Origin: Chloroflexota bacterium
Lineage (GTDB): Bacteria; Chloroflexota; Anaerolineae; Promineifilales; Promineifilaceae
Assembly: GCA_020629055.1 (NCBI GenBank)
Contig: JAHDEB010000007.1
Coordinates: 2,913 to 44,211 of the forward strand
Reading direction: 5' to 3'
DNA: 41,299 nucleotides
A program made the position numbers and the translations under genes. The notes beneath the pieces were generated by a model. It was not told where the DNA came from, ran no database searches, and saw only the letters and a program-made list of their open reading frames with translations. Of the stretch, positions 9,710 through 20,203 are shown piece by piece (position 1 is the first letter of the stretch; every line of letters starts with the position of its first letter).

Positions 9710-10073
9710 ACATCAGATCGGGGATATCGGTTTGGCTTTGCGGCCTCGGGGTGAAGTTCTCGGTATACTGAAAATGCAGGCTCCCCCTTTTGGTTTTCAT
9801 CTGTCCAGTTTTTGGAGGAGTTGGCTGACTGGCTAGCCAATATTAGGGTATAAAACCCATTTAAAAAACAAAAACTCCCCCAAACCACCATCAGAATTGA
9901 AGTGACAACAAAAACTAATCAACAAATCGTAATTGATTCTTTTAATCTTTCCTCCCCCCCTAGGGGTAGTCTTTGGACAGCATCAAAAAATTCGTCAAAA
10001 TCTGAGATGCTTTTATACTTAGTCCGTTCTGCTAAACAAATTCTTTTAGCGGGTCTTTGGGGGCGGGCATAAT

Positions 10074-12695
10074 GTGACTATGACTGAAAAACTGACAACA
10101 CCTTTGGGTGGGATTAAAGAACGCGAAATTGAAATTCTTGCCCTAATGGCAAAGGGGCTTACGAATACTGAAATTGCTGATCAGTTATTTGTCACGCGAG
10201 AAACGATCCGCTGGTATAACAAGCAGATCTACAGCAAGTTGGGGACAAGCCGACGCACTGAGGCGATCGCTCTGGCACAGGAGCTGGGGGTGATTGGAGA
10301 AAAGAAAGTTAGTAAGCCGGAGCCAAAGGACAATTACACGGCCGAATTCCACCTCCCAATCACAAATGGCCCTTTTGTCGGCCGCGAAACAGAGCTGGCA
10401 GACCTGTCATCCCTGTTTAACAAACCGGAGATACGCCTTATTTCGATTATTGCGGCCGGCGGAATGGGGAAATCACGACTGGCATTAGAGTTCGGTCATC
10501 AAATTAAGAGGCGGTTTAAAAACGGGGCATTGTTCATCGATCTGACAGCGATTAGTAACCCAAAAGACATCGCTCTCTTGGCTCTGAACAGTTTAGGGTT
10601 AACTTCTAGCGGTCAGGACACCGCACAAGAAATTTTGATGAACTATTGTCGAGAAAAAGATTTGCTTCTTATTTTCGACAACTTTGAGCACGTTTTAGAC
10701 GGGGCGAGCATATTGTCAGAATTACTTGAAATTGGGCCGAACTTAAAGATCATTGTGACAACGCGCGAGCAGTTGAATCTACGACTCGAAACCGCCTACT
10801 TTCTGCAGCCAATCATCGAAAGCGGGGCCGAACTCTTTACTGAAGTCGCATCGATGATGCACGCCAATCTTAAAATTGGGAAAAATGATCAAGTAGCGAT
10901 TCAAAAGATTGTTGATGTCGTAGGCGGTCTACCCTTGGCGCTGGTTTTAGCAGCCACCTGGCTTGATACGCTGACGGTTGCTGAAGTTGGGGCAGAAATT
11001 GAAGCCAATTTAGATTTTCTAAGTTCAGAACTTCAAGATATGCCAACCCGACAGCGTAGCATGCGTGCGGTGATCGAGCCAACATGGAATCGGCTGAGTG
11101 CAGATGAGCAAAAAGCGTTTATGTGGTCGTCTGTTTTCCGTGGAGGATTTACACGCGAGACTTTTCAACAAGCAACAGGGGCATCGATACGAACGATCCA
11201 AACATTATTAAGGCGTTCGCTCTTTCATCACGGCATCGGCCGCCGATACAACCTGCATCCACTCATCCAACAATTTGGATATGAAAAGCTACAAAGTGCA
11301 GGGATGGTGACGGCCGCAAAATCGGCTCATCTAAAAACATTCTTGAACTTTGCCCAACAAGAGTATGATGCCTTACTTGGCAAACAATTGTTAGAAGGAA
11401 TCGAAAAATACGAGGCGGAGCAAGGGAACATTCGTGCAGCCCTGAAATGGTCGCTGGTAGACGAAAATGATGTGATTGATGGGGTAGCCCTAACCTTAGC
11501 CATGATTAGGTTTTGGCTCGATAAATCACAACTTGTGGAAGCCTCCGAAGCACTTGCGCAAGCGCTTCAGCATCAACCTGATAGCGCAGAGTTAAATATG
11601 TATCTGGGTTTCTGCCACTATCGTTTAGGAGATATGAGGGAAGCAGACATCAATCTTCATAGGGCCATTGATTTAGCAAAAGAGACAGGTGATCTTCAAA
11701 CCTTAGCCAACAGTTATCGCATCTTGGTTCCTATTTATTTTATACAAAAGAAATCGATAGAAGAGATTTTAGGTCTGCTTGAAACAGCGATCGAAATTGG
11801 AGAATCGATTGGAAATCGACTTTTTGTCGCAAGATGCCATGAATCACTGGGGCTGACTTTAAGCGCGATCGGGCAAAAACCGGAAAAAGTACTGCACCAT
11901 TTTGAAAAGGCGCTCTCAACTTTCGAAGAAATAGGGAATCAACGCAACATATCAAGCGTTCTCTATAACATGGCAAATGAGCACTTTCGGCTGCGAGATA
12001 TGAAACAGGCCAGGCAGCTTGCTGAACAGAGCCTTAGCTTCATGCGACAGCTCAATGACAAAGTCGCCATTTCCCGGCGCGTAACAGCTATTGCGAAATG
12101 GGACATTGTGGAGGAAGAATTCGAACGGGCCGAAGCCTATCTGACTGAAGCTGAGAGACTAAGCCAAGAAATGGGTGATCGGAGCCGCTTGCAGAATGCT
12201 CTGTATGTTAAGGGTATTTTATTGATGATTATGGGAGACTTTAATCAATCAGCCGCTGTCTTAACAAATTCATTCAAACTGGCAGAAAAACTAACCAATC
12301 TCAAAGCCGTTGCAACCTGCCATAGCAATTTAGCACAGCTCTATCTAATGCAAGATGAGGTAGAAAAAGCCCGGCCGCATATTGTGAAAAGCCTTGAAAC
12401 ATTGCAGGACTCCGTCTTTCAACCATGGGAGCCGATGATGGTGTATGCCAATTACCTGTGGCACTTAGATGATATAACAGGCTGTGCCCCTATTGTGGCA
12501 ACGATGTCGATGGAATTAGAAAAATTTGAGCGGGGAGAAGCGATCAACAACCAATATTTTCTACGGCCGCTGATTTATCGTGTGGAGCAAAAGTTGGGGT
12601 CAGAAGGCTGGCAAGCAGCTGTTCAAGCGGCCGAAGGAAAAACCGTGAAACAACATTTCGAAGACGCGATAAAGACTGTTTCGCCTTCTCGATAG
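10074..12695 (+). CDS. LuxR-type HTH (N-terminal) - STAND/NB-ARC ATPase - TPR regulator
   Basis: N-terminal GerE HTH (IKEREIEILALMAKGLTNTEIADQLFVTRETIRWYNKQIYSKLGTSRRTEAIALAQ), P-loop AAGGMGKSRLA, LLIFDNFEHV Walker B, GGLPLAL, C-terminal TPRs. Confidence 0.92.
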   Translation: MTMTEKLTTPLGGIKEREIEILALMAKGLTNTEIADQLFVTRETIRWYNKQIYSKLGTSRRTEAIALAQELGVIGEKKVSKPEPKDNYTAEFHLPITNGPFVGRETELADLSSLFNKPEIRLISIIAAGGMGKSRLALEFGHQIKRRFKNGALFIDLTAISNPKDIALLALNSLGLTSSGQDTAQEILMNYCREKDLLLIFDNFEHVLDGASILSELLEIGPNLKIIVTTREQLNLRLETAYFLQPIIESGAELFTEVASMMHANLKIGKNDQVAIQKIVDVVGGLPLALVLAATWLDTLTVAEVGAEIEANLDFLSSELQDMPTRQRSMRAVIEPTWNRLSADEQKAFMWSSVFRGGFTRETFQQATGASIRTIQTLLRRSLFHHGIGRRYNLHPLIQQFGYEKLQSAGMVTAAKSAHLKTFLNFAQQEYDALLGKQLLEGIEKYEAEQGNIRAALKWSLVDENDVIDGVALTLAMIRFWLDKSQLVEASEALAQALQHQPDSAELNMYLGFCHYRLGDMREADINLHRAIDLAKETGDLQTLANSYRILVPIYFIQKKSIEEILGLLETAIEIGESIGNRLFVARCHESLGLTLSAIGQKPEKVLHHFEKALSTFEEIGNQRNISSVLYNMANEHFRLRDMKQARQLAEQSLSFMRQLNDKVAISRRVTAIAKWDIVEEEFERAEAYLTEAERLSQEMGDRSRLQNALYVKGILLMIMGDFNQSAAVLTNSFKLAEKLTNLKAVATCHSNLAQLYLMQDEVEKARPHIVKSLETLQDSVFQPWEPMMVYANYLWHLDDITGCAPIVATMSMELEKFERGEAINNQYFLRPLIYRVEQKLGSEGWQAAVQAAEGKTVKQHFEDAIKTVSPSR

Positions 12696-12711
12696 GCAGA
12701 ACCGACCAGCC

Positions 12712-13263
12712 TTATTCAATTGAACGGCTATGCAGCTCAAACCACTCAGACCGCAAGACGCCTAGCTTCACACTGTCGTAATACGTTCCTTTGTAATAGC
12801 GAACTTTGCGCATGACCCCCTCGACCTGAAAACCCACAGCCTTTCCGCAAGCAATCATCCGCGGATTGCCAGACCATGTTGTCATTCCGACTCGCTCTAT
12901 TTCAAGGGTGTCAAAAAGATGGGTAACCCAAGGGATCAACGCTTTTCGGCCGATCCCTTTCCCCCACTTCTGTGATGAATAGAGCACGATGCCCGCTTCT
13001 AGCCAGCGTGTGTTTTTATCTTCCCAATAATACGAGACGAGGCCGACGAGTTTACCGTCTAGCTCGATCATCAAGGCTTGCTCCCCGTTTTTTAACCGTT
13101 TAAAAAAGCCATTGCTAAATTCTTCAACTGTCGCATTTCTAAAACCGTAATAGGGGCCATCAAACTTTTTCCACTCCAAATCTCCATAAATGAGCTCAAA
13201 TATTTCATGTAATTCTCCGTCAGTTGCTTTTCGTAGTACCAAGTTTTCGTTCTTTAATTCCAT
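12712..13263 (-). CDS. GNAT family N-acetyltransferase
   Basis: LVLRKATDGEL..., GIVLYSSQKWGKGIGRKAL, VGFQVEGVMRKVRYYKGTYYDSVKLGVL. Confidence 0.88.
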   Translation of the reverse strand: MELKNENLVLRKATDGELHEIFELIYGDLEWKKFDGPYYGFRNATVEEFSNGFFKRLKNGEQALMIELDGKLVGLVSYYWEDKNTRWLEAGIVLYSSQKWGKGIGRKALIPWVTHLFDTLEIERVGMTTWSGNPRMIACGKAVGFQVEGVMRKVRYYKGTYYDSVKLGVLRSEWFELHSRSIE

Positions 13264-13362
13264 GAGTATTTAACTTTTTGGTGTATAGAAACCGATTTTA
13301 GCAAGTAAGCCAATTTCGGTAGATGAAGTTTTGTTGGCAAGGCATTTTTTTGCTGGGCAAAT

Positions 13363-14094
13363 TTATTTCAATTTTTCCAAGACCAAAAAATGCGACAGAC
13401 CTAAAACCGCAAATGGGGTTTTTTCAGCCGTATATAAAACTGATTGGATCGCTTTCCCCAGCTTCGGCCGACGATAAACAATATTGTCGTATCCGCCATA
13501 AATCCGACTATGATGCAGCTCTTTAACCGGCAAGTCAGCATATAATTTGCGCAGCTTCCGCAATGAATAAGTCCGTACATGTGGGGCCAACTTATCTCGC
13601 CAAATGTTTGGTAAATAATTCACCAATGGAATATTCCCGAACTTGTACTCCCCTTTCCAATAAACCCCGTGCTGCTCTACCGGATACCATCGATTGGGGC
13701 AAAAAATCAGGATGCGACCGCCTGGCCGTAAAACACGCACCATCTCCCGCAAACATTCAGCATCGTCAGCCACATGCTCTATCACTTCATTGCTAAAGAT
13801 CGTATCAAAACTGTTGCTGCGATAGGGCAAAGTTTCACCCACGCCCTGCAACACCCCGTTTCCTTGGGTAACCGATTCTAGAATACGATCAAATTCGACC
13901 TCAAGGCCAAATACATCCCCGTTAAAAGGCTGAAAAGCGCGCATCCACGTACCAAGCCCACTGCCGTTGTCTAATACCCGCCCAGAAAGATCGCTCCACT
14001 CTAGGGCCATTTGTAAACGCCGCTCTTGGCCCGAACGCCATACATAGCCAGGCTCTCCCCGTTCTGCTGCTTTTGATGAGTGTGTTTCAGTCAA
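13363..14094 (-). CDS. Class I SAM-dependent methyltransferase
   Basis: RVLDNGSGLGTWMRAF, FDTIFSNEVIEHVADDAECLREMVRVLRPGGRILIFCPN. Confidence 0.92.
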   Translation of the reverse strand: MTETHSSKAAERGEPGYVWRSGQERRLQMALEWSDLSGRVLDNGSGLGTWMRAFQPFNGDVFGLEVEFDRILESVTQGNGVLQGVGETLPYRSNSFDTIFSNEVIEHVADDAECLREMVRVLRPGGRILIFCPNRWYPVEQHGVYWKGEYKFGNIPLVNYLPNIWRDKLAPHVRTYSLRKLRKLYADLPVKELHHSRIYGGYDNIVYRRPKLGKAIQSVLYTAEKTPFAVLGLSHFLVLEKLK

Positions 14095-14128
14095 GAATTT
14101 ATTAGCAATTCAGTCCGCATAGCCAGAT

Positions 14129-14779
14129 CTAATTTGCTGCCTCCCCTAATCCTAGTTCGTCGTATTTTTTGCGCACTTCTTGGATATCGGCCCAAGTGAG
14201 TGATTTAGGCTGCCCTTTCATTTTTGATGGGTTTCTCAATAAATAAGCGGGATGAAAAATAGGCATCACCATCCGGCCTTCCAGTTCGGTCCACTTGCCA
14301 CGCATTTTTGTGATACCCAGTTTCGTTTCGTTTAAAACTGACCGCATAGAGACGCCACCAGTTAACAAAATGATCTTGGGGTCGATTAAACGAATAATTT
14401 CCTGTAAATAAGGCTTGTACCAATCGATCTCGGCCGGGGTAGGCTTACGCAACGGCTTCCCGTCGTTTCCAGGTGGTAATCTGAACACAGCATTGGTAAC
14501 AAACACATCCTTTTCAGTATCTAAGTTGACCGCTTTCAAAATTTGATTAAGCAGCTGCCCCGACCGGCCGACAAATGGCTTTAGCTGCTCGTTTTCATTG
14601 GTACCGGGTGCTTCCCCAACAATCATTAGTTTCGCAGCAGGGTTCCCTCGGCAAATTACCATATTGGTTCCGGCCGCATGCAAAGGATCATCCGTCATGC
14701 CGTTCATATGCGCGACAAGCTGATCAAAGCTTTCAAACTCTACTTTTTTCGGTTGTTGTTCAAAAAAACTTTGCTGCAT
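14129..14779 (-). CDS. Family-4-like uracil-DNA glycosylase
   Basis: LMIVGEAPGTNENEQLKPFVGRSGQLLNQIL, VTNAVFRLPPGNDGKPLRKPTPAEI, IFHPAYLLRNP. Confidence 0.88.
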   Translation of the reverse strand: MQQSFFEQQPKKVEFESFDQLVAHMNGMTDDPLHAAGTNMVICRGNPAAKLMIVGEAPGTNENEQLKPFVGRSGQLLNQILKAVNLDTEKDVFVTNAVFRLPPGNDGKPLRKPTPAEIDWYKPYLQEIIRLIDPKIILLTGGVSMRSVLNETKLGITKMRGKWTELEGRMVMPIFHPAYLLRNPSKMKGQPKSLTWADIQEVRKKYDELGLGEAAN

Positions 14780-14934
14780 TTTTTTCTCTCTAGTTGATCA
14801 TTATTTTAACATTGTCACCAAAAGCACCCAAATGAACCATCTGCTTCTTAGTAAAATATGTGTTTCCTCTCACTATAACCAACTCGGAATGGAAAGTTAT
14901 TGACAGGGGTTGTAAAATACTCACACAATTTGAC

Positions 14935-15933
14935 ATGACCACACTTAACCTACCATCCTCACAATCTAGTGCAGACCAACAGCCAGCCGTTCGGCCGATG
15001 CAGGTTCGACAAGATGCCCGTCAGGTCATCGCCCTACTCGAACTGGTATTTAACCAACATTTACGCGGTGCTGGTCATCACACTATTTCTCAAGGATTTT
15101 CGATTCGGGACTTCTTTCAGGGTCGTGATCAAATCGTACCTGGGTTTGTCTACAGCGATCAAGGTCGGATCGTCGGGAACGTCTCTCTGCTTGAGTCAAA
15201 GAAAAAGGGACGATACCTAATCGCCAACGTCGCCGTTCATCCAGATTTTCGCAGGCGCGGAATCGCCCGGGAAATGATGCAAGAAGTCATCAAATACATC
15301 CGCAATCGGGGTGGGACCCAGATGATGCTGCAGGTTGAAACGGAAAACGATAGCGCCCGTTGGCTCTACAAGAAATTGGGATTCACTGAAATGGGTGAAA
15401 TCCGTGATTGGCGGATGAATTGGTTTTCTTTAAAAACTGTCGCGTCAAATCCACCTGTCAGCAGAAATCAACCGGATCAATATCAAGATTTCAAGCTAAG
15501 GCCGCTACGCTCTGAAGATGCTCAAGCCGCCCATGCCTTAGATCAAAGCGTCTTCCCCAAAGTATTAAACTGGCCTGATTCACCAAGACCCGCCTATTTT
15601 CATCGAGGCTTAAAATCTTTGTTAGAGCGCGTTTTTATAGGGGTCAACCATGAAGTTTGGGTAGCCGAAAACCATAAGGGGCAGTTGGTGGGTATCGGCA
15701 TTATAGAAAATGAGCTGGGGCGACCGTATAATCTAAAAATCAGAGTCCATCCTGATTGGGTCGATCTTGTTGAACGGCCGCTACTTGCAAAAATGACTCG
15801 CCGCCTACGATATATGCGGTCCAAAACAATTACGCTTCAACAAGATATCAATCAGACATCGCTCGAGCACCTCATTCGGGAAGCTGGTTTCGGCCTCAAA
15901 CGCAATCTCACCGTCATGCAGTTAGACCTATAA
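14935..15933 (+). CDS. Two-domain GNAT family acetyltransferase
   Basis: First GNAT (IANVAVHPDFRRRGIAREMMQEVIKYI...LGFTEMGEIRDWRMNWF), second GNAT-like region 3' (LRPLRSEDAQAAHALDQS...); start chosen at MTTLN. Confidence 0.85.
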   Translation: MTTLNLPSSQSSADQQPAVRPMQVRQDARQVIALLELVFNQHLRGAGHHTISQGFSIRDFFQGRDQIVPGFVYSDQGRIVGNVSLLESKKKGRYLIANVAVHPDFRRRGIAREMMQEVIKYIRNRGGTQMMLQVETENDSARWLYKKLGFTEMGEIRDWRMNWFSLKTVASNPPVSRNQPDQYQDFKLRPLRSEDAQAAHALDQSVFPKVLNWPDSPRPAYFHRGLKSLLERVFIGVNHEVWVAENHKGQLVGIGIIENELGRPYNLKIRVHPDWVDLVERPLLAKMTRRLRYMRSKTITLQQDINQTSLEHLIREAGFGLKRNLTVMQLDL

Positions 15934-15961
15934 TCTAATCCGTTCGCCGCACGGTGCAAAA

Positions 15962-16675
15962 ATGCCTTTACTAAAAACGCTTTGGAAAATAACCGTCCGC
16001 TCTTTTGAGCTATTTTGCCTATTTATTATCGCATACCTGATCATTGGGGAGTGGCTGGGCAAGCAGGTTGTCAACGCAGACTTTGAACCAGATCCCGCAG
16101 GCATCAAGATTTATATTATTTCAAACGGAGTGCACACAGACATCGCAGTTCCCAGCAAAACGGATCAGATTGATTGGACTACCTTTTTAGACCCCTCAAC
16201 CTTTGAACCGCCACCCGAAATTGAACATCCAGCATATATCGCTTTTGGATGGGGTGATCGCAGCTTGTTTGAAGATGTTCCAACTTGGGGAGATTTGACC
16301 GCACCTATATTGATTCGCTCGATGTTGTTCCCATCCACTTCAGCCATGCATATCTCTTACTATGATTTTGGGCTAAATGAAACGAACAACAGCATCGCGG
16401 TTAATATTTCGGCCGAACAATACGAAATACTCATTCAAGCGTTCAAATCATCCTTTGACCTAGACACAGAAGGAAACCCACAATCGCTAAACTGCTGCTT
16501 TTACAGCCACCTTAGCGACCAGTTTTATGCATCCCCCACAAAATACCATATGCTATTTACATGTAATAGTTGGACCAATAAACTCTTAAAAGATGCAGGC
16601 ATACCGACAGCGCGTTGGGCCCCCCGGCAGGAAAGTATCATGGTTCACTTACGCAGCAGAAATCTAACTGAATAA
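15962..16675 (+). CDS. TIGR02117/DUF2459 family protein
   Basis: IYIISNGVHTDIAVPSKTDQIDW, IAFGWGDRSLFEDVPTWGDLT, LFTCNSWTNKLLKDAGIPTARWAPRQ. Confidence 0.85.
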   Translation: MPLLKTLWKITVRSFELFCLFIIAYLIIGEWLGKQVVNADFEPDPAGIKIYIISNGVHTDIAVPSKTDQIDWTTFLDPSTFEPPPEIEHPAYIAFGWGDRSLFEDVPTWGDLTAPILIRSMLFPSTSAMHISYYDFGLNETNNSIAVNISAEQYEILIQAFKSSFDLDTEGNPQSLNCCFYSHLSDQFYASPTKYHMLFTCNSWTNKLLKDAGIPTARWAPRQESIMVHLRSRNLTE

Positions 16676-16755
16676 CCAACGATTGAAAAATGCTTCGATG
16701 CGGCTTAATGATGAGTTGAGTTCAGAATTTAGTAACCGGAAAGAAGGGTTTCCTG

Positions 16756-17670
16756 TTATGAAGCCACCATTAAGCGCCAAACACGAATAGCCGCAGGGCC
16801 AAGCAATACAACGAAAAGCGCAGGGAAAATCAAGAAAACCATCGGGAAAAGCATTTTCACAGGGGCTTGCTGCGCTTTTTCTTCAGCACGTTGACGTCGG
16901 CGCATACGCATCTGGTCAGACTGGATACGTAAAATCTTACCGACACTTACACCCAATTGATCTGCTTGTAAAATCGAAGCGACGAATGTCTGCACATCTG
17001 CTACCTCCATCCGTTCAGTCATATCTTTTAAAGCCTGACGACGTGTCTTACCCAATTGAATTTCATTCACAACCCGGCCGAACTCGTTCGAGAGCGGATC
17101 TTCCCATTTCTCATCAACCTTGGTCATCGCACCATCAAACGTCAGACCAGCTTCTACGCAAATTGTCATTAGATCTAACGCATCAGGTAGTTTTTTCATG
17201 ATCGACTCTTTTCGTCGCGAAACAGCTGAACCCAACATCATGCGGGGCAGGATCGCACCAACCAATAAGCCACCCAATGTAAAAAGCAGCTTCCGCTCAT
17301 CCCCAGAGACCCACCACCCAAAGCCTCCTAAAAAAACAGTCGAAAAAATCGAGATGCCCATAAACTCGGCGGGGCCAATACTCCATGCGGCTTGTTCTAG
17401 CTGCTTAGATGTACGTTCAAGCATTTCCTGTGGGGCAAAACGGGATATCCCAGTGCCCACCCTGCGGAAAAACGGAACCAGGATGCGATCCTTTAAACCT
17501 AAAGAGAGTTCGATTTCTTCAATGGTAGCCACCTCTTCTCGGGCTGCATACTCATTAATCCGTGAAGTTAGGGCGTCATCTTGGTCGGAGCGCAACAGCG
17601 AAACCGCAAATAGAATGATCACAAGCAATAAGACAAACGCACCAATTGATAATAATAGTGTTGTACTCAT
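16756..17670 (-). CDS. tadC: Type II secretion system F family protein, TadC-like
   Basis: MSTTLLLSIGAFVLL...; KLPDALDLMTICVEAGLTFDGAM, RRRQRAEEKAQQAPVKMLFPMVFLIFPALFVVLLGPA. Start MST at 17670 preferred over the track's 17763. Confidence 0.9.
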   Translation of the reverse strand: MSTTLLLSIGAFVLLLVIILFAVSLLRSDQDDALTSRINEYAAREEVATIEEIELSLGLKDRILVPFFRRVGTGISRFAPQEMLERTSKQLEQAAWSIGPAEFMGISIFSTVFLGGFGWWVSGDERKLLFTLGGLLVGAILPRMMLGSAVSRRKESIMKKLPDALDLMTICVEAGLTFDGAMTKVDEKWEDPLSNEFGRVVNEIQLGKTRRQALKDMTERMEVADVQTFVASILQADQLGVSVGKILRIQSDQMRMRRRQRAEEKAQQAPVKMLFPMVFLIFPALFVVLLGPAAIRVWRLMVAS

Positions 17671-17675
17671 ATGTT

Positions 17676-18689
17676 CTACACCTCGATATCTACGATTTTT
17701 TGAATTGCAAAACCGCCAACCGCAATCATAGTTCCTGCAACCCCCACCATGATCCAACCACATGGCACTAAATTAGCAATCATAGTTGCAGGATCTCGCG
17801 AAAATAGTTCACCGATATATTCAGGATTTGAATAATTTAAGAAAAGCCCAAGGCCAATAGGCAACATGGTAACAATCCAGCCAGATGCCCGCCCCTGAGC
17901 GGTTAAAGTCCGAATCTCCCCTTTAATTCTTACCCGTTCACGAATTGTAAAACTAATTGTTTCTAAAATTTCAGACAGGTTCCCACCCACCTCACGCTGC
18001 ACTTTCACAGCGGTTACAACCAGATCAAAGTCTTCGCTAGGCACTCGGCGCAAAACGCTATCCAGCGCATTTTCGGTATCGATGCCCAAACGAACCTCTT
18101 GAATGACACGCTCGAACTCTTGAGAGATAGGAGGGGGCATCTCAGTTGCAATCGCTTCCATCGATTGCAAAACACTATAGCCAGATCGAAGCGCATTGAC
18201 CCACAAATTTAATGTATCACTCAGTTGGTCATTAAATGTACGGATGCGTTTTTTAGCCGCATAAGAAGCATAGAAACTGGGGATTAGCCCACCCACAAAC
18301 AATCCAACCACGCCAAATAGCAGGCTTTGATCGAACATATACCAAGCAACCAAGCTCACAAGTATCGCCATCAGAAAAACCAACAACAGGTATTCACTGA
18401 CACGTAGCTTTAGATCACCTCGTGCGATTCGGGTTCGTATGCGTTCAAAGAAACTGAACCCTCTGGTATCAAATGCGGTGTCTAAACGGTCAGCCAACTC
18501 GTTGGACTTAACCATTTTCGCTTCAGCTTCGGCATCTAGGAACTCTGGTTCCCATTCAGCTCCGCCTGTAAATTGATCCAAGCGCTGATCCACATTAACT
18601 GAGCGATCGCCGGCCAAGAGAGCCACACCTACCCCAATTAAAATGAAGAATAAAAGCCCACCACCAATTAAAAAAACCATTTGAGACAA
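17676..18689 (-). CDS. tadB: Type II secretion system F family protein, TadB-like
   Basis: QLSDTLNLWVNALRSGYSVLQSMEAIATEMPPPISQEFERV, GGNLSEILETISFTIRERVRIKGEIRTLTAQGRASGWIV. Confidence 0.92.
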   Translation of the reverse strand: MSQMVFLIGGGLLFFILIGVGVALLAGDRSVNVDQRLDQFTGGAEWEPEFLDAEAEAKMVKSNELADRLDTAFDTRGFSFFERIRTRIARGDLKLRVSEYLLLVFLMAILVSLVAWYMFDQSLLFGVVGLFVGGLIPSFYASYAAKKRIRTFNDQLSDTLNLWVNALRSGYSVLQSMEAIATEMPPPISQEFERVIQEVRLGIDTENALDSVLRRVPSEDFDLVVTAVKVQREVGGNLSEILETISFTIRERVRIKGEIRTLTAQGRASGWIVTMLPIGLGLFLNYSNPEYIGELFSRDPATMIANLVPCGWIMVGVAGTMIAVGGFAIQKIVDIEV

Positions 18690-18698
18690 GGGACGCTC

Positions 18699-20147
18699 CT
18701 ATCTTTTACCTTTTGAACCGATCCCGAAGATTGAAGGTGGCAACATGATGCCAGCTTCGGCGATTTGATTCATACATTTAGGCCGGAGACCTGTCGGCCG
18801 CAATCGGCCAATCACCCGTCCATTTTCTAAACCGGTTTGTTCAAAACGGAAAATCTCGGACATTGTAATGACATCCCCTTCCATGCCTTGAATCTCACTA
18901 ATAGAGATGACTTTACGAGTCCCATCACGCATACGTGCTTGCTGAACCACAAAATCAACGGCGGATGAAATTTGTTCCCGAATCGCACGTACCGGTAGAT
19001 CCATACCAGCCATCAAACACATTGTCTCTAAGCGAGAGAGTGTGTCTCGTGGTGTATTTGCATGTGCAGTGGTCATGCTGCCCTCATGGCCCGTATTCAT
19101 CGCCTGGAGCATGTCTAGTGATTCACCACCACGGCATTCCCCTACGACAATACGATCAGGGCGCATACGCAGTGAATTGATTACCAGATCACGAATAGAA
19201 ATTTCACCACGACCTTCAACATTGGGTGGTCGAGATTCAAGCGTAATAACGTGTTCCTGATTTAGTTGAAGCTCAGCCGCATTTTCGATAGTAATAATCC
19301 GCTCTCCGTCAGGAATAAAGCTGGATAAGATATTAAGCAGTGTGGTTTTACCAGAGCCGGTTCCCCCAGCCACAACGGCGTTTACCTTTGCCTGAACAAT
19401 CGCTTTTAAGAATTCGGCCGCTTCCGGTGTTAAAGTTCCCCATTCAATTAGGTTTTCCATCGTGATCGGTTTCTTTGAAAACACACGAATCGTGAGAGTG
19501 GGTCCATTAAGAGCGATAGGAGGGATAACCGCATTTACACGAGATCCATCCTGTAAACGAGCATCCACCATCGGTGAACTTTCATCGATACGACGGCCGA
19601 GAGGCGCTACGATGCGATCAATAATCCGCAAGACGTGATCATTGTCTTCAAAGGTCACATCCGGCCGGCGAGCCAACTTTCCACCCTGCTCGATAAAGAC
19701 GTGGCTTGGACCATTCACCATAATTTCGCCCACATCTTCACTCGTCAAGAATTGTTCGATAGGGCCATACCCTAGAATTTCAGCAACAATTTGATCAAAA
19801 AGGCGCTTTTTCTCAGATCGTGTGAGCACAATCCCCTCTTCAACCAATAGTGTTTCATATAGTTCTTGAATCGTTCCCCGAACATCGGCCGTTTTTGAAA
19901 CATCGATACTTGGGTCTAGCTCTGCGATCAGTCGATTTTGAATATTGGTTTTCAAATCGATATATGCATCTCGACTAGCAGAAGAAGGGGATGAACGTTT
20001 TACCCGCAAATCTTGTAGTCGAGAGTTTGCAGGTGACGATTCAGCAGCCGCCTTTGGTTTCTCTGGCGCCTTTTTCTGTTTTGCTTTTGTATCCTCTTTT
20101 GCGCTGGTTTTTTCCTGCTTCCGATTAATTCTTTCAAGTAGTGACAT
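18699..20147 (-). CDS. cpaF: CpaF/TadA-family pilus assembly ATPase
   Basis: AVVAGGTGSGKTTLLNILSSFIPDGERIITIENAAELQL, LRMRPDRIVVGECRGGESLDMLQAMNTGHEGSMTTAHAN. Confidence 0.95.
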   Translation of the reverse strand: MSLLERINRKQEKTSAKEDTKAKQKKAPEKPKAAAESSPANSRLQDLRVKRSSPSSASRDAYIDLKTNIQNRLIAELDPSIDVSKTADVRGTIQELYETLLVEEGIVLTRSEKKRLFDQIVAEILGYGPIEQFLTSEDVGEIMVNGPSHVFIEQGGKLARRPDVTFEDNDHVLRIIDRIVAPLGRRIDESSPMVDARLQDGSRVNAVIPPIALNGPTLTIRVFSKKPITMENLIEWGTLTPEAAEFLKAIVQAKVNAVVAGGTGSGKTTLLNILSSFIPDGERIITIENAAELQLNQEHVITLESRPPNVEGRGEISIRDLVINSLRMRPDRIVVGECRGGESLDMLQAMNTGHEGSMTTAHANTPRDTLSRLETMCLMAGMDLPVRAIREQISSAVDFVVQQARMRDGTRKVISISEIQGMEGDVITMSEIFRFEQTGLENGRVIGRLRPTGLRPKCMNQIAEAGIMLPPSIFGIGSKGKR

Positions 20148-20203
20148 AGTTTAAATATCATCCTTACGCTTTATAAAATTAGCGTATTCAGCGGTCTAAA
20201 ACC

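Noticed and set aside
17120-17731. 203-aa plus-strand ORF opposite tadC/tadB
   Set aside because: Antisense shadow of two clear T2SS-F genes; low-complexity basic/Ser-rich translation and no recognisable domain.
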